A stretch of DNA of 59,864 nt, from assembly GCA_927407015.1 (NCBI GenBank), contig CAKMJT010000028.1:1-59864 (forward strand), given 5' to 3'. Below the pieces are notes generated by a model that had not been told where the DNA came from, did no database searches, and saw only the letters and a list, made by a program, of their open reading frames with translations. Each line of letters begins with the position of its first letter. Within the stretch, counting starts at the first letter, position 1. Made by a program: the position numbers and the translations under genes. Positions 27,074-38,498 of this stretch are shown here, piece after piece. The DNA comes from an uncultured Proteiniphilum sp. Lineage in GTDB: Bacteria > Bacteroidota > Bacteroidia > Bacteroidales > Dysgonomonadaceae.

Positions 27074-27691
27074 ATGCCAGGATTATTAGGAAAAAAAATC
27101 GGAATGACATCCGTTTTCAGTGCCGAGGGAAAAAACATTCCATGCACTGTTATCGAAGCAGGTCCTTGCGTGGTTACTCAGGTGAAGACAACCGTCAATG
27201 ACGGTTATGAAGCTATTCAGCTCGGGTTTGTAGACAAAAAGGACAAACACACCCCGAACCCTGAAAAAGGTCACTTCAAGAAAGCAGGAGTAAGCCCCAA
27301 GAGACACTTGGCCGAGTTCAAAGGATTTGGGAACGACTACAAGTTGGGTTCCGAGATCACTGTTGATCTTTTCAGCGATGCCACCTACGTAGACGTGATC
27401 GGTACATCGAAAGGAAAAGGTTTCCAGGGCGTGGTGAAGCGTCACGGCTTCGCCGGTGTTGGACAGGCTACTCACGGTCAGCATAACAGGTTACGTGCTC
27501 CCGGTTCTATCGGAGCGGCCTCTTATCCCGCGAAAGTGTTCAAGGGAACCCGCATGGCCGGGCAGATGGGTAACGAGCAGGTAACTGTCCAAAACCTTCA
27601 GGTGATTAAGATTATTCCCGAACACAACCTTTTGTTGCTGAAGGGTTCCATTCCGGGAGCGAAAGGTTCAATCGTATTAATTGAAAAGTAA
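27074..27691 (+). CDS. rplC: 50S ribosomal protein L3
   Basis: 205 residues. An early assembly protein near the peptidyl-transferase centre. Conserved start [13 protein letters not shown] and the core loop [13 protein letters not shown] followed by [20 protein letters not shown]. 1 bp before rplD. Confidence 0.98.
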   Translation: MPGLLGKKIGMTSVFSAEGKNIPCTVIEAGPCVVTQVKTTVNDGYEAIQLGFVDKKDKHTPNPEKGHFKKAGVSPKRHLAEFKGFGNDYKLGSEITVDLFSDATYVDVIGTSKGKGFQGVVKRHGFAGVGQATHGQHNRLRAPGSIGAASYPAKVFKGTRMAGQMGNEQVTVQNLQVIKIIPEHNLLLLKGSIPGAKGSIVLIEK

Positions 27692-27692
27692 A

Positions 27693-28322
27693 ATGGAATT
27701 AAGTATTTATAATATCAAGGGAGAGGTAACAGATAAAAAGGTGACACTCGACGATTCCATTTTCGGAATTGAACCGAACGAACATGTTATCTGGCTGGAT
27801 GTAAAACAGTACAGGGCCAACCAGCGTCAGGGTACCCATAAATCGAAGGAAAGAAGTGAACTTTCAGGAAGTACTCGCAAGCTGATCCGTCAGAAAGGCA
27901 GCGGCGGTGCCCGTCGCGGTGATATCAAATCGCCCTTGCTGGTAGGTGGTGCCCGTGCATTTGGCCCCAAACCCAGAGATTACAGCTTCAAGCTGAACAA
28001 GAAGGTGAAAGTGCTCGCACGCAAGTCGGCCCTGTCACTCAAGGCGAAAAACAACGCCATCATTGTAGTGGAAGATTTTGACTTCGACACCCCCAGAACC
28101 AAAAGCATTCTGGAGCTGACAAAAAATCTGCAACTTGCTGATAAAAAGCTACTTTTCGTTTTGCCGAATCAAAATAAAAACGTATATTTGTCGGCTCGAA
28201 ATTTGGCCAGAGTGAATGTTATAACAGCCTCAGACATAAACACATACAAGATTATGGATTGTGTGAATCTGGTGATGACAGAATCATCGGTGGCTGTGAT
28301 TGATAACTTATTAAAAGCATAA
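27693..28322 (+). CDS. rplD: 50S ribosomal protein L4
   Basis: 209 residues from the ATG at 27693, chosen over 27681 because the latter overlaps the rplC stop and adds four residues before the standard MELSIYN start. L4 lines the exit tunnel; the tunnel loop is seen as [17 protein letters not shown]. In E. coli L4 represses its own operon; I see no such leader here. Confidence 0.97.
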   Translation: MELSIYNIKGEVTDKKVTLDDSIFGIEPNEHVIWLDVKQYRANQRQGTHKSKERSELSGSTRKLIRQKGSGGARRGDIKSPLLVGGARAFGPKPRDYSFKLNKKVKVLARKSALSLKAKNNAIIVVEDFDFDTPRTKSILELTKNLQLADKKLLFVLPNQNKNVYLSARNLARVNVITASDINTYKIMDCVNLVMTESSVAVIDNLLKA

Positions 28323-28333
28323 GGAGAGACAAA

Positions 28334-28627
28334 ATGAGTGTAATAGTAAAACCCATATTCACGGAAAAGCAAACCGCATTAACGGACAAGTACGACAACC
28401 GTTACGGTTTCATCGTGTTGCCTTCTGCCAATAAAGTTGAAATCAGGAATGCCGTTGAAACGCTCTATAATGTACATGTGGAGAGCGTGAATACCATGCA
28501 GTATGATGGCAAAAAACGCAGCCGCTACACCAAATCGGGTGTTGTCGTTGGCAAAATGCCGGCGTACAAGAAAGCAATTGTCACCTTGAGGAAAGGTGAA
28601 ACAATCGATCTATTTAGCAATATTTAA
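28334..28627 (+). CDS. rplW: 50S ribosomal protein L23
   Basis: 97 residues. L23 sits at the tunnel exit and docks trigger factor and SRP. Seen: [30 protein letters not shown], a basic loop [10 protein letters not shown]. Gaps of 11 bp to rplD and 5 bp to rplB. Confidence 0.97.
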   Translation: MSVIVKPIFTEKQTALTDKYDNRYGFIVLPSANKVEIRNAVETLYNVHVESVNTMQYDGKKRSRYTKSGVVVGKMPAYKKAIVTLRKGETIDLFSNI

Positions 28628-28632
28628 AAGAA

Positions 28633-29460
28633 ATGGCAATACGTAAATTCAAGCCCACAACACCGGGGCAAAGACACAAGATTATCGGTTCATTTGAAAC
28701 AATCACTGCAAGTGTACCGGAGAAATCTCTTGTTGTAGGTAAGAGTGCGACGGGTGGACGCAATCACCAGGGAAAGATGACCATGGGTTATCTGGGTGGC
28801 GGACACAAAAGACGTTTCAGGATTATCGATTTCAAGAGAACGAAAGATGGTATCCCAGCCGTTGTGAAAAGCATAGAATATGATCCCAACCGTTCGGCAC
28901 GTATCGCATTACTGTACTACGCCGATGGAGTGAAGACCTATATCCTGGCACCCAACGGACTGCAAGTAGGAACCTCAGTGATGTCAGGGGCGACAGCAGC
29001 CCCGGAAATAGGAAATGCGCTACCCTTGTCTGTTATACCCATCGGAACAGTTGTACACAACATAGAAATGCGTCCGGGACAGGGAGCCAAGATGGCACGT
29101 TCAGCCGGAACATTCGCGCAGCTGGTATCGCGTGAGGATAACTATGCGATCCTCAAGATGCCTTCCGGCGAAGTTCGCAAGATTCTGTCTGCATGTAAAG
29201 CTACCATTGGTAGTGTTGGTAATTCGGACCACGCTCTGGAAAAATCAGGTAAAGCCGGTCGTTCACGTTGGCTCGGACGCCGTCCGCACAACCGCGGGGT
29301 TGTTAAGAACCCGGTGGATCACCCCATGGGTGGTGGTGAGGGACGCGCATCGGGAGGCCACCCCAGATCGCCCAAAGGCTTATATTCAAAGGGCTTGAAA
29401 ACAAGAGCCCGCAAAAAACATTCTTCTAAATACATTGTAGAGAGAAGAAAAAAGAAGTAA
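28633..29460 (+). CDS. rplB: 50S ribosomal protein L2
   Basis: 275 residues. Needed for peptidyl transfer and subunit joining. Conserved [49 protein letters not shown] and the catalytic-region motif [13 protein letters not shown]. Basic tail as usual. Confidence 0.98.
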   Translation: MAIRKFKPTTPGQRHKIIGSFETITASVPEKSLVVGKSATGGRNHQGKMTMGYLGGGHKRRFRIIDFKRTKDGIPAVVKSIEYDPNRSARIALLYYADGVKTYILAPNGLQVGTSVMSGATAAPEIGNALPLSVIPIGTVVHNIEMRPGQGAKMARSAGTFAQLVSREDNYAILKMPSGEVRKILSACKATIGSVGNSDHALEKSGKAGRSRWLGRRPHNRGVVKNPVDHPMGGGEGRASGGHPRSPKGLYSKGLKTRARKKHSSKYIVERRKKK

Positions 29461-29482
29461 TCTGATTAATTAATACACAACT

Positions 29483-29752
29483 ATGAGCAGATCATTAAAG
29501 AAAGGTCCATATATCAATCTCAAACTGGAAAAAAAGGTGAACACCATGAATGACAGCGGTAAGAAAACCGTGATCAAGACATGGGCGCGCGCTTCCATGA
29601 TATCTCCTGATTTTGTTGGACATACCATTGCTGTACACAACGGGAACAAGTTTATCCCGGTATATGTGACAGAAAACATGGTTGGGCATAAACTGGGCGA
29701 GTTCGCTGTTACCCGTACGTTCCGCGGACACGGGGGCAACAGAAAGAAATAA
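29483..29752 (+). CDS. rpsS: 30S ribosomal protein S19
   Basis: 89 residues. Forms a head complex with S13. Starts [10 protein letters not shown]; conserved [20 protein letters not shown] and [14 protein letters not shown]. Confidence 0.98.
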   Translation: MSRSLKKGPYINLKLEKKVNTMNDSGKKTVIKTWARASMISPDFVGHTIAVHNGNKFIPVYVTENMVGHKLGEFAVTRTFRGHGGNRKK

Positions 29753-29792
29753 GATCAGGGTGCTGAACGAATAAAGAAAAACAGAAAAAGAC

Positions 29793-30203
29793 ATGAGTGC
29801 TAGAAAAAGAATATCAGCCGAACAAAGGAAAGAAAGCCTGAAAGTGGTTTCTTTCGCTGTGTTGAAGAACGTTCCTACTTCACCCCGTAAAATGCGTTAC
29901 GTAGCCGATATGGTACGCGGGATGGAAGTATTTAAGGCGTTAGGCGTTTTGAAGTTTTCCAACAAGCAGGCATCCAGTAGAGTGGAGAAATTATTGCTTT
30001 CGGCCATTGCCAACTGGGAACAGAAAAACGAACGCAAGGCCGAGACCGGTGAGCTCTATATCAAAACAATCTCCGTTGACGAGGGAACAAGCCTGAAAAG
30101 ACTTCGTCCTGCTCCTCAGGGCCGCGGTAACAGAATCCGTAAACGTTCCAATCACGTGACCATTGTCGTAGATACATTCAAGAAAGAACAAGAACAAAAT
30201 TAA
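29793..30203 (+). CDS. rplV: 50S ribosomal protein L22
   Basis: 136 residues, with an N-terminal extension compared with the 110 residues of E. coli. L22 lines the exit tunnel and is a macrolide-contact protein. Seen: [19 protein letters not shown] and the beta-hairpin [19 protein letters not shown]. 4 bp before rpsC. Confidence 0.97.
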   Translation: MSARKRISAEQRKESLKVVSFAVLKNVPTSPRKMRYVADMVRGMEVFKALGVLKFSNKQASSRVEKLLLSAIANWEQKNERKAETGELYIKTISVDEGTSLKRLRPAPQGRGNRIRKRSNHVTIVVDTFKKEQEQN

Positions 30204-30207
30204 TAAG

Positions 30208-30966
30208 ATGGGACAAAAAGTAAATCCGATAGCAAATCGTTTAGGTATCATCAAAGGATGGGATTCTAACTGGTACGGCGGAAATAATTATGGTGACACG
30301 CTGCTGGAAGACAGTAAGATCCGCACCTATTTGAATGCCCGTCTTGCCAAAGCGAGTGTATCGCGCATCGTCATTGAACGGACATTGAAGCTGGTAACGA
30401 TCACTATTTGTACCGCCCGCCCCGGCATCATCATTGGTAAAGGAGGCCAGGAAGTGGACAAACTGAAAGAGGAGTTGATGAAGGTTACCGACAAGGATAT
30501 TCAGATCAACATCTTCGAGATCAAAAAGCCGGAACTCGATGCAGTGATCGTAGCCAATAACGTAGCCCGCCAGATTGAAGGAAAGATAGCTTACCGCCGT
30601 GCCGTGAAGATGGCCATCGCCGCCACCATGAGAATGGGAGCCGAAGGGATCAAGATTCAGATTTCGGGACGTTTGAACGGAGCCGAGATGGCTCGTTCGG
30701 AGATGTACAAGGAAGGCAGAACGCCATTGCATACCTTCCGTGCCGACATTGATTATGCACAGGCAGAGGCACTCACTAAAGTAGGCCTGATAGGTGTCAA
30801 AGTGTGGATTTGCCGCGGTGAAATCTATGGCAAGAAAGATCTTGCGCCTTCGTTCGCCACTTCCAAAGACAACCGTCCACAAAGCGGCGGTAACCGTGGA
30901 GGCGGTAATCGTCCCGAAGGCGGCAGAGGCGGCAGACGTAACAGAAGAAACAACAAAAACGCTTAA
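30208..30966 (+). CDS. rpsC: 30S ribosomal protein S3
   Basis: 252 residues. mRNA entry-tunnel protein with a KH domain ([18 protein letters not shown]). Seen: [23 protein letters not shown]. The C-terminus ends in an unusual Gly/Arg/Asn-rich tail (about 224-252: [16 protein letters not shown]), probably disordered and RNA-binding. Confidence 0.97.
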   Translation: MGQKVNPIANRLGIIKGWDSNWYGGNNYGDTLLEDSKIRTYLNARLAKASVSRIVIERTLKLVTITICTARPGIIIGKGGQEVDKLKEELMKVTDKDIQINIFEIKKPELDAVIVANNVARQIEGKIAYRRAVKMAIAATMRMGAEGIKIQISGRLNGAEMARSEMYKEGRTPLHTFRADIDYAQAEALTKVGLIGVKVWICRGEIYGKKDLAPSFATSKDNRPQSGGNRGGGNRPEGGRGGRRNRRNNKNA

Positions 30967-30977
30967 TTGAAGAAAAT

Positions 30978-31409
30978 ATGTTACAACCGAAGAAAACAAG
31001 ATTCAGAAGACAGCAGAAAGGCCGTATGAAAGGCGTTGCCGGTCGCGGTAATCAGCTGGCATTTGGCTCTTTTGGCATAAAATCATTGCAATCGAAATGG
31101 ATCACCGGTAACCAGATTGAAGCGGCCCGTATCGCGGTTACGCGCTATATGCAGCGTCAGGGACAGGTTTGGGTACGTATTTTCCCCGATAAGCCTATCA
31201 CCAAGAAACCGGCTGAAGTACGTATGGGTAAGGGTAAAGGTAATCCCGAGGGATTCGTAGCCCCTGTTACTCCCGGAAGAATCATTTTTGAAATAGAGGG
31301 AGTATCCTTTGAAGTGGCAAAAGAGGCTTTGCGTTTAGCGGCTCAGAAATTGCCGGTGACCACCAAATTCGTGGTGAGGAATGACTATGATTATGAGCAA
31401 AAATCGTAA
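30978..31409 (+). CDS. rplP: 50S ribosomal protein L16
   Basis: 143 residues. Lies near the A-site tRNA elbow. Seen: [69 protein letters not shown]. Confidence 0.98.
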   Translation: MLQPKKTRFRRQQKGRMKGVAGRGNQLAFGSFGIKSLQSKWITGNQIEAARIAVTRYMQRQGQVWVRIFPDKPITKKPAEVRMGKGKGNPEGFVAPVTPGRIIFEIEGVSFEVAKEALRLAAQKLPVTTKFVVRNDYDYEQKS

Positions 31410-31415
31410 AGCGAG

Positions 31416-31619
31416 ATGAAGAAGAAAGAAGAATTAAAAGAACTCTCCGACAAGGATCTGAAAGAGAGACTGGAAGCCGGCGCGACTGAGTTGAACCAAT
31501 TGCGGATCAACCATACCATCACGCCCCTCGATAATTCGGGCTCCATCAAGGAGAAACGCAGAACCATTGCACGTATCCACACGGAGTTGCGCGCAAGAGA
31601 ATTGAAAAATATGCAATAA
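31416..31619 (+). CDS. rpmC: 50S ribosomal protein L29
   Basis: 67 residues. Two-helix protein at the tunnel exit. Seen: [32 protein letters not shown] and the end [17 protein letters not shown]. Gaps of 6 bp and 8 bp to its neighbours. Confidence 0.96.
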   Translation: MKKKEELKELSDKDLKERLEAGATELNQLRINHTITPLDNSGSIKEKRRTIARIHTELRARELKNMQ

Positions 31620-31627
31620 CAGAGAGA

Positions 31628-31885
31628 ATGGAAACGAGAAATTTAAGGAAAGAAAGAATCGGGGTCGTTTTCAGCAATAAAATGGATAAAACCGTCACCG
31701 TTGCTGTAAAATGGAAAGAGAAACACCCTATATATGGGAAGTTCGTTAATAAAACGAAGAAATTTCACGCCCATGATGAGCAAAACGACTGTAACATCGG
31801 TGATACAGTGCGTATAATGGAAACACGTCCTTTGAGCAAATCGAAGAGATGGAGAGTGATTGAAGTAATGGAAAGGGCTAAATAA
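31628..31885 (+). CDS. rpsQ: 30S ribosomal protein S17
   Basis: 85 residues. Binds 16S rRNA early in assembly. Seen: [59 protein letters not shown]. 1 bp before rplN. Confidence 0.97.
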   Translation: METRNLRKERIGVVFSNKMDKTVTVAVKWKEKHPIYGKFVNKTKKFHAHDEQNDCNIGDTVRIMETRPLSKSKRWRVIEVMERAK

Positions 31886-31886
31886 G

Positions 31887-32252
31887 ATGATACAACAAGA
31901 ATCAAGATTAACGGTTACTGACAACAGCGGAGCCAAGGAAGTACTTTGTATTCGCGTGCTGGGAGGTACAGGAAGACGCTATGCGTCGGTAGGGGATGTT
32001 ATCGTTGTCACTGTCAAGAGCGCCATCCCTTCGAGTGATATTAAGAAAGGTTCAGTATCTAAAGCAATCATCGTACGTACGAAAAAAGAACTTCGCCGTG
32101 CCGACGGTTCTTATATACGCTTCGACGACAATGCCTGCGTTCTGTTGAACAATGCCGGTGAGCTGAGAGGAAGCCGTATTTTCGGACCCGTTGCCCGCGA
32201 ACTTCGCAATACTAACATGAAGATTGTTTCTTTAGCTCCTGAAGTTTTATAA
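31887..32252 (+). CDS. rplN: 50S ribosomal protein L14
   Basis: 121 residues. Forms an intersubunit bridge. Starts [19 protein letters not shown]; seen [45 protein letters not shown]. Confidence 0.98.
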   Translation: MIQQESRLTVTDNSGAKEVLCIRVLGGTGRRYASVGDVIVVTVKSAIPSSDIKKGSVSKAIIVRTKKELRRADGSYIRFDDNACVLLNNAGELRGSRIFGPVARELRNTNMKIVSLAPEVL

Positions 32253-32273
32253 ATTATTAATCAATCACAGGCA

Positions 32274-32594
32274 ATGAGTAAATTACACATAAAAAAAGGG
32301 GATACGGTTTACGTAAATTCCGGCGAGGACAAAGGCAAGACGGGCCGCGTGCTCGAAGTTCTTGTATCCAAGAAACGTGCGGTGGTAGAAGGCGTGAACG
32401 TCGTATCCAAACACAGCAAACCCAACGCTCAGAATCCTAACGGAGGTATTGAGAAGAAAGAGGCATCCGTGCATCTCTCCAAGCTGAACCCGGTGGATCC
32501 CAAAACAGGCAAGCCCACCCGCGTTGGAAGAAAAGAAAACAATAATGGCAAATTAGTGCGTTACGCCAAAAAATCTGGGGAGGAAATTAAATGA
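32274..32594 (+). CDS. rplX: 50S ribosomal protein L24
   Basis: 106 residues. Assembly initiator at the tunnel exit. KOW motif near the start ([20 protein letters not shown]); [14 protein letters not shown]. Overlaps rplE by 4 bp (ATGA), suggesting translational coupling. Confidence 0.97.
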   Translation: MSKLHIKKGDTVYVNSGEDKGKTGRVLEVLVSKKRAVVEGVNVVSKHSKPNAQNPNGGIEKKEASVHLSKLNPVDPKTGKPTRVGRKENNNGKLVRYAKKSGEEIK

Positions 32595-33151
32595 GTACGA
32601 CAGCTTACGAAGTGACTTTAAAAAAGGATTACAAAGAGCGTATTGTTCCTGCCCTGATGAAAGAATTCGGTTACAAATCGGTGATGCAGGCTCCCAGGCT
32701 TGAGAAGATTGTGATCAACCAGGGACTGGGTATCGCTGTGTCCGACAAAAAAATCATTGAGACAGCGATCAATGAGATGACCACCATCACGGGTCAGAAA
32801 GCCGTAGCCACTTATTCCCGCAAGGATATTTCCAATTTCAAACTGCGCAAGAAAATGCCTATCGGTGTACGGGTAACACTGCGTCAGGACAAGATGTTTG
32901 AATTCCTCGAAAGACTGGTACGCGTGGCACTACCCCGTATACGTGACTTCAAGGGTATTGAGGGAAAGCTCGACGGAAGGGGTAACTACACGTTGGGGAT
33001 TGAAGAGCAGATCATTTTTCCGGAGATCAACATTGATAATATCAATCGTTTGCTGGGTATGAATATTACATTCGTGACCACCGCGGAGACCGATGAAGAG
33101 GGATTTGCACTTCTGAAAAATTTCGGATTACCGTTTAAAAAAGAACATTAG
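32591..33151 (+). CDS. rplE: 50S ribosomal protein L5
   Basis: 186 residues. Holds 5S rRNA in the central protuberance. Seen: [65 protein letters not shown]. Followed by a 95-bp gap before rpsN without a clear terminator. Confidence 0.98.
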   Translation: MSTTAYEVTLKKDYKERIVPALMKEFGYKSVMQAPRLEKIVINQGLGIAVSDKKIIETAINEMTTITGQKAVATYSRKDISNFKLRKKMPIGVRVTLRQDKMFEFLERLVRVALPRIRDFKGIEGKLDGRGNYTLGIEEQIIFPEINIDNINRLLGMNITFVTTAETDEEGFALLKNFGLPFKKEH

Positions 33152-33246
33152 CTATACACGATGCGTAGAGTTCAAACTTGTTTGGGCTTTACCATAGCGA
33201 GGCAATAACCCATATAATTGAATCAAAAAAATCAAATCAGTAGATA

Positions 33247-33516
33247 ATGGCAAAAGAATCAATGAAAGCCCGTGAGGTGAAAAGAGCCAAGATGGTTGCC
33301 CTTTATGCCGGGAAAAGAGCCAAGTACCTGGCAGAAGGCGATTACGAAGCGCTTCAATCGATCCCCAAGAACGCATCTCCGGTACGTTTGCACAACCGTT
33401 GCAAAATCACCGGACGTCCCAAGGGATACATGCGTCAGTTTGGCCTTTCCCGTATCCAGTTCCGTGAGATGGCTTCGAAAGGGTTGATCCCGGGCATCAA
33501 GAAGGCAAGCTGGTAA
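33247..33516 (+). CDS. rpsN: 30S ribosomal protein S14, zinc-free type
   Basis: 89 residues, the longer C-minus form. Only one Cys ([12 protein letters not shown]) remains where the zinc form has two CxxC pairs, so it does not bind zinc. Seen: ARVxxx-type basic start and [17 protein letters not shown]. Confidence 0.97.
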   Translation: MAKESMKAREVKRAKMVALYAGKRAKYLAEGDYEALQSIPKNASPVRLHNRCKITGRPKGYMRQFGLSRIQFREMASKGLIPGIKKASW

Positions 33517-33610
33517 GACTGATTGGCTGATTTGTTGATTAGCACATCAGCACATCAACAGAATAATAAATATTGTCCCGGCAGTCGGGATCAATTTAAA
33601 CAATTATCAT

Positions 33611-34006
33611 ATGACAGATCCAATAGCAGATTATTTGACGCGGCTAAGAAACGCCATTCAGGCGAACCATCGTGTGGTGGAGATCCCCGCTTCGAATCTC
33701 AAAAAAGATATCACGAAGATTCTTTTTGAAAAAGGCTACATACTTAATTACAAGTTTGTAGAGGATGGTCCCCAGGGTAAGATCATGATCGCCCTGAAGT
33801 ACGATCCGGTAAACAAGGTGAACGCGATCAAGAAATTGAAACGTGTTTCCACGCCCGGCTTGCGTCAATATGTCGGACACAAAGAGATGCCACGCGTACT
33901 CAACGGGATGGGTATTGCCATATTATCTACTTCAAACGGAGTGATGACAGATAAAGAGGCCCGCGAACAAAAGGTGGGTGGTGAAGTATTATGTTACATT
34001 TATTAA
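33611..34006 (+). CDS. rpsH: 30S ribosomal protein S8
   Basis: 131 residues. Central-domain assembly protein that in E. coli also represses the spc operon. Seen: [51 protein letters not shown]. The 94-bp gap before it holds short inverted repeats (TGTTGAT/ATCAACA and CCCG/CGGG), a possible local control site. Confidence 0.97.
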   Translation: MTDPIADYLTRLRNAIQANHRVVEIPASNLKKDITKILFEKGYILNYKFVEDGPQGKIMIALKYDPVNKVNAIKKLKRVSTPGLRQYVGHKEMPRVLNGMGIAILSTSNGVMTDKEAREQKVGGEVLCYIY

Positions 34007-34024
34007 TTTGAAGGAGAGAGGAAT

Positions 34025-34579
34025 ATGTCAAGAATAGGTAAATTACCCATCACACTGCCTGCTGGTGTCGTTGTGACTGTGGGAGAAGACAATGTGATCA
34101 CGCTGAAAGGGCCCAAGGGAGAGTTGACCCAACAGGTAAAGGAAAATATGAAAGTGGAAGTGGACAATGGGCTGCTCACCATCGAACGCCCCAATGAGGA
34201 GCAGGAGAGTCGTGCCATGCATGGCCTTTATCGCTCACTGCTGAACAATATGGTCATTGGTGTTTCGGAAGGTTTCCGTAAAGAACTGGAACTTGTAGGC
34301 GTTGGTTATCGTGTCAACAACAACGGACAGGTTCTGGAATTATCGCTAGGTTATACACACAGTATCTATCTGGAATTACCCGCAGAGATCAAGGTGGAAA
34401 CCAAAATGGAAAGAAACAAGAATCCGCAAATTATCCTGGAATCTTGTGACAAGCAATTACTCGGTCAGGTTTGTGCCAAGATCCGTTCGTTCCGTAAACC
34501 GGAACCTTACAAGGGTAAGGGTATCCGTTTCGTGGGAGAACAGATCCGCCGCAAATCGGGTAAGACAGCAGGTAAATAA
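34025..34579 (+). CDS. rplF: 50S ribosomal protein L6
   Basis: 184 residues. Near the factor-binding site. Starts MSRIGKLPITLP; seen LKGPKGEL, MVIGVSEGFRKELELVGVGY, PEPYKGKGIRFVGE. Confidence 0.98.
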   Translation: MSRIGKLPITLPAGVVVTVGEDNVITLKGPKGELTQQVKENMKVEVDNGLLTIERPNEEQESRAMHGLYRSLLNNMVIGVSEGFRKELELVGVGYRVNNNGQVLELSLGYTHSIYLELPAEIKVETKMERNKNPQIILESCDKQLLGQVCAKIRSFRKPEPYKGKGIRFVGEQIRRKSGKTAGK

Positions 34580-34600
34580 CTTACGTAAACTGAAATCGCA

Positions 34601-34945
34601 ATGATAACAAAGAACGAAAAAAGAATCAAAATAAAAGCTCGTGTACGCGGCAAAATCAACGGCACTGCTGAGTGTCCGCGCCTTACCGTTTTCAGGAGCA
34701 ACAAACAAATATATGCGCAGCTCATCGATGACATCAGCGGTAAGACGCTGGCATCGGCATCCTCTTTGAAGATGGAAGAGAAACTTCCCAAGAAAGAGAT
34801 TGCCGCGAAGGTGGGAGAGCTGATCGCGCAGAACGCCCGGGAAGCCGGGATCGAAAAAGTAGCTTTCGACAGAAACGGTTACTTGTATCATGGACGCATT
34901 AAAGAACTGGCTGATGCTGCCCGCAAAGGAGGGCTTAAATTTTAA
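34601..34945 (+). CDS. rplR: 50S ribosomal protein L18
   Basis: 114 residues. 5S rRNA-binding. Seen: [57 protein letters not shown]. 5 bp before rpsE. Confidence 0.97.
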   Translation: MITKNEKRIKIKARVRGKINGTAECPRLTVFRSNKQIYAQLIDDISGKTLASASSLKMEEKLPKKEIAAKVGELIAQNAREAGIEKVAFDRNGYLYHGRIKELADAARKGGLKF

Positions 34946-34950
34946 CGATT

Positions 34951-35469
34951 ATGGCAGGAATAAACAATAAGGTAAAATCAACCAACGACATCGAATTAAA
35001 AGACCGTTTAGTGGCTATTAATCGTACAACCAAGGTAACCAAGGGAGGCCGTACGTTCACCTTCGCCGCCATGGTTGTTGTCGGGAACGAAGACGGCATC
35101 ATTGGCTGGGGACTGGGAAAAGCAGGAGAAGTAACCACGGCTATCGCCAAGGGTGTGGAAGCTGCCAAGAAGAACCTCGTCAAAGTGCCGGTACATAAAG
35201 GAACCATCCCTCACGAGCAGGTAGCCCGTTTCGGCGGTGCCGAAGTATTTCTGAAACCCGCTTTTGCCGGTACCGGTGTGAAGGCAGGGGGTGCTATGCG
35301 TGCCGTATTGGAAAGCGTGGGCATTACCGATGTGCTGGCAAAGTCGAAAGGCTCTTCCAACCCGCACAACCTTGTCAAGGCGACGATTGCGGCATTGACC
35401 GAAATGAGGGATCCCCTCACGGTGGCTCAGAACAGAGGGGTTAGTTTGGACAAAGTATTTAACGGATAA
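34951..35469 (+). CDS. rpsE: 30S ribosomal protein S5
   Basis: 172 residues. Helps decoding fidelity at the mRNA entry. Seen: [71 protein letters not shown]. Confidence 0.98.
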   Translation: MAGINNKVKSTNDIELKDRLVAINRTTKVTKGGRTFTFAAMVVVGNEDGIIGWGLGKAGEVTTAIAKGVEAAKKNLVKVPVHKGTIPHEQVARFGGAEVFLKPAFAGTGVKAGGAMRAVLESVGITDVLAKSKGSSNPHNLVKATIAALTEMRDPLTVAQNRGVSLDKVFNG

Positions 35470-35481
35470 AAGGAATCTGAC

Positions 35482-35658
35482 ATGGCTACAATAAAGATCA
35501 AACAGACAAAAAGCAGAATCGGGGCTCCTGAGACTCAGAGAAGAACGTTGGATGCATTGGGGCTGACCAAAATGAACCGTGTGGTGGAACATGAAGACAA
35601 TCCTTCCATAAGGGGGTTGATCAACAAAGTGCATCATCTTGTGACGGTCATAGATTAA
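35482..35658 (+). CDS. rpmD: 50S ribosomal protein L30
   Basis: 58 residues from the ATG at 35482 to the TAA at 35656-35658, between rpsE (12 bp) and rplO (32 bp), the standard spc-operon place. Seen: [50 protein letters not shown]. Confidence 0.97.
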   Translation: MATIKIKQTKSRIGAPETQRRTLDALGLTKMNRVVEHEDNPSIRGLINKVHHLVTVID

Positions 35659-35690
35659 TCAAGTTATAAACGATAAAAAAGAACTATACA

Positions 35691-36137
35691 ATGGATTTAT
35701 CGAATTTAAAACCGGCTGCAGGAGCAACCAAAACCCGGAAGAGAATCGGTCGCGGTACCGGATCGGGTAAAGGGGGAACTTCCACGAAAGGACATAAAGG
35801 GCAAAAATCAAGATCGGGTTATTCAAGGAAAATCGGTTTCGAAGGGGGACAGATGCCTTTACAGCGTCGTGTACCCAAATTCGGATTCAAACCGTTGAAC
35901 AGGGTAGAGTATAAGGCCATCAACCTGGAGACATTGCAGGAACTGGCTGATACGCTACAGCTCACCAGGATCAATCACGAAGTGTTGACGGGAGCAGGGC
36001 TGATAGGCCCCAAGCACCTGGTGAAAATACTGGGCAGAGGCGCACTGACCGCCAAGCTGGAGGTGGAAGCCAACGCTTTCTCAAAATCAGCCGAAGAAGC
36101 CATTACTTCTGCAGGTGGAACTGCAGTAAAACTCTGA
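35691..36137 (+). CDS. rplO: 50S ribosomal protein L15
   Basis: 148 residues. Late-assembly protein. Seen: [60 protein letters not shown]. 4 bp before secY. Confidence 0.98.
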   Translation: MDLSNLKPAAGATKTRKRIGRGTGSGKGGTSTKGHKGQKSRSGYSRKIGFEGGQMPLQRRVPKFGFKPLNRVEYKAINLETLQELADTLQLTRINHEVLTGAGLIGPKHLVKILGRGALTAKLEVEANAFSKSAEEAITSAGGTAVKL

Positions 36138-36141
36138 TGAA

Positions 36142-37464
36142 ATGGGATTTGTACAGACAGTAAAGAATATATGGAAAATAGAAGATCTTAAACAGAGACT
36201 TCTTATTACCATTGGTTTTGTTGCCATTTACCGTATCGGATCGTTCGTGGTGATACCAGGAATCAATCCGGAACAACTGGTGGCGCTGCAGTCAAATGCC
36301 AGTACCGGCTTGTTGAGCCTCCTCGATATGTTTTCGGGGGGTGCTTTTGCCAATGCATCCATCTTCGCACTGGGTATCATGCCCTACATCTCTGCCTCCA
36401 TCGTGATGCAGCTGCTGGGTATTGCCGTGCCTGCATTCCAGAAAATGCAGCGCGAGGGCGAAAGCGGACGTACGAAAATCAATCAGTATACGCGTTACCT
36501 TACCGTAGCCATTCTGCTGGTGCAGGGTCCTGCCTATCTTTACGGAGCGGTGGGAAATGCCATTCCCGGAGGTTTCTTTGACTGGGTACTGCCCTCGACG
36601 GTGATACTTGCCGGTGGCAGCATGTTCGTGCTCTGGCTGGGAGAACGCATTACAGATAAAGGTATCGGTAACGGCATATCGTTTATTATTTTGATTGGTA
36701 TCATTGCCCGTCTGCCACATTCACTGGTGGCTGAATATGACCGGTTGATTGATGCACCGGGAGGACTGATCCTGTTGTTGCTCGAGTTGTTGTTTCTGGT
36801 GGCTGTGACTGCTGCGGCGATCATGCTGGTACAAGGTATCAGAAAGGTGCCTGTGCAGTATGCCAAACGCATTGTAGGCAACAAGCAATATGGGGGCGTC
36901 AGACAGTATATTCCCCTGAAGGTGAATGCTGCCAACGTGATGCCGATCATTTTTGCCCAGGCAATCATGTTTATCCCTCTCACCATAGCGCAGTTCTCTG
37001 CCAGTGAAGGAGGCGGATTCTGGACATCGCTGATGGATTTCACCAGTTTCCCGTATAACTTCATCTTCGCCTTACTGATCATTGCCTTCACGTATTTCTA
37101 CACGGCCATCACGGTGAATCCCGTGCAGATGGCGGAGGATCTGAAACGTAACAACGGATTTATTCCAGGTGTAAAACCGGGGAAGAGAACAGCGGAGTAT
37201 ATCGACACCATTATGTCGAGGATTACCCTGCCCGGTTCCGTTTTCCTGGCTATCGTAGCCATTTTTCCTGCTTTTGCACGGCTGATGGGTATCAACTCAC
37301 AGTTTGCCCAGTTCTTTGGAGGTACCTCGCTGTTGATTCTTGTAGGAGTGGTGCTGGATACACTGCAACAGATTGAGAGCCACCTGCTGATGCGTCATTA
37401 TGACGGTTTCCTGAAGTCGGGAGCCAAGATTAAGGGCAGAACAGGGTCTATTGCCGCTTATTAA
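36142..37464 (+). CDS. secY: Protein translocase subunit SecY
   Basis: Central channel of the Sec translocon in the inner membrane. 440 residues with 10 transmembrane helices. TM1 region RLLITIGFVAIYRIGSFVVIPG, the plug region with LLSLLDMFSGGAFANASIFALGIMPYI, cytosolic loop REGESGRTKINQYTRY, PVQYAKRIVG and NGFIPGVKPGKRTAEYI. Same transcript as the ribosomal genes on both sides. Confidence 0.98.
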   Translation: MGFVQTVKNIWKIEDLKQRLLITIGFVAIYRIGSFVVIPGINPEQLVALQSNASTGLLSLLDMFSGGAFANASIFALGIMPYISASIVMQLLGIAVPAFQKMQREGESGRTKINQYTRYLTVAILLVQGPAYLYGAVGNAIPGGFFDWVLPSTVILAGGSMFVLWLGERITDKGIGNGISFIILIGIIARLPHSLVAEYDRLIDAPGGLILLLLELLFLVAVTAAAIMLVQGIRKVPVQYAKRIVGNKQYGGVRQYIPLKVNAANVMPIIFAQAIMFIPLTIAQFSASEGGGFWTSLMDFTSFPYNFIFALLIIAFTYFYTAITVNPVQMAEDLKRNNGFIPGVKPGKRTAEYIDTIMSRITLPGSVFLAIVAIFPAFARLMGINSQFAQFFGGTSLLILVGVVLDTLQQIESHLLMRHYDGFLKSGAKIKGRTGSIAAY

Positions 37465-37479
37465 TGTTTGAAAGAATCA

Positions 37480-38250
37480 ATGAATAGCAAAACGATCATA
37501 CTGAAGACCGACGAGGAAATCGAATTCATGCGTGCTGCGAACCGTTTGGTGGGGATGACGCTCGGAGAGCTCTCTCAGCATATCAAACCGGGGGTCACCA
37601 CGCTGCAACTCGATCAGATTGCCGAGGAGTTCATCAGAGATCATGGTGCGATTCCCACCTTTTTAGGATACGGCGGTTTTCCCAATTCAATATGTACTTC
37701 CGTCAATGAGAACGTGGTTCATGGCATCCCAAACAATAAACCTCTCCGGGAGGGGGATATTATTTCCGTTGATTGCGGTACCCAGCTGCGTGGTTTTTGC
37801 GGTGACTCGGCCTACACCTTTTGTGTGGGTGAGGTGGCGGAAGAGGTGAAAGCACTTCTCCGTGTAACCAGGGAAGCGCTCTACAAGGGTATTGAACAGG
37901 CAGCCGAGGACAAGCGAGTGGGAGATATCGGTTCAACGATACAATCTTATTGCGAGTCGAAAGGTTATTCGGTGGTTCGCGAGCTGGTTGGACACGGTAT
38001 TGGTAGACAGATGCATGAAGCACCGGAGGTGCCCAACTACGGACGGCCCGGCACAGGGCCGCTCCTGAAGAACGGGATGTGTATTGCCATTGAACCGATG
38101 ATCAACATGGGAGGCAAAAAAGTGGTGTTTGAAAATGACGGATGGACGGTGCGGACGAAAGACCGTAAGCCCTCAGCCCATTTCGAGCACACCATTGCGA
38201 TCCGTAACGGGAAAGCCGATATCCTGTCCACATTTGAGTTTATTCAGTAA
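37480..38250 (+). CDS. map: Type I methionine aminopeptidase
   Basis: Removes the initiator Met from new proteins using two metal ions. About 256 residues from ATG 37480; a TTG at 37468 would add four residues. Metal ligands are visible: Asp in SVDCGTQL, Asp in FCGDSAYTF, His in VGHGIGRQMHE, Glu in IEPM and Glu in FEHTI. Lies between secY and infA, the common bacterial order. Confidence 0.97.
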   Translation: MNSKTIILKTDEEIEFMRAANRLVGMTLGELSQHIKPGVTTLQLDQIAEEFIRDHGAIPTFLGYGGFPNSICTSVNENVVHGIPNNKPLREGDIISVDCGTQLRGFCGDSAYTFCVGEVAEEVKALLRVTREALYKGIEQAAEDKRVGDIGSTIQSYCESKGYSVVRELVGHGIGRQMHEAPEVPNYGRPGTGPLLKNGMCIAIEPMINMGGKKVVFENDGWTVRTKDRKPSAHFEHTIAIRNGKADILSTFEFIQ

Positions 38251-38279
38251 ACCGAAAACTAAAAAGAAGCATTGATTGA

Positions 38280-38498
38280 ATGGCTAAACAGGCAGCAATA
38301 GAACAGGACGGAACGATCATAGAAGCATTGTCGAATGCGATGTTCCGTGTAGAACTGGAAAACGGGCACGAAATAACGGCTCACATCTCGGGCAAGATGC
38401 GCATGCACTACATCCGCATCCTCCCCGGCGATAGGGTACGTGTGGAGATGTCGCCCTATGATCTCTCGAAAGGAAGAATCTCGTTCAGGTATAAATAG
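38280..38498 (+). CDS. infA: Translation initiation factor IF-1
   Basis: 72 residues, one OB fold (S1 domain). Seen: [50 protein letters not shown]. Its stop runs directly into a period-7 inverted repeat. Confidence 0.98.
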   Translation: MAKQAAIEQDGTIIEALSNAMFRVELENGHEITAHISGKMRMHYIRILPGDRVRVEMSPYDLSKGRISFRYK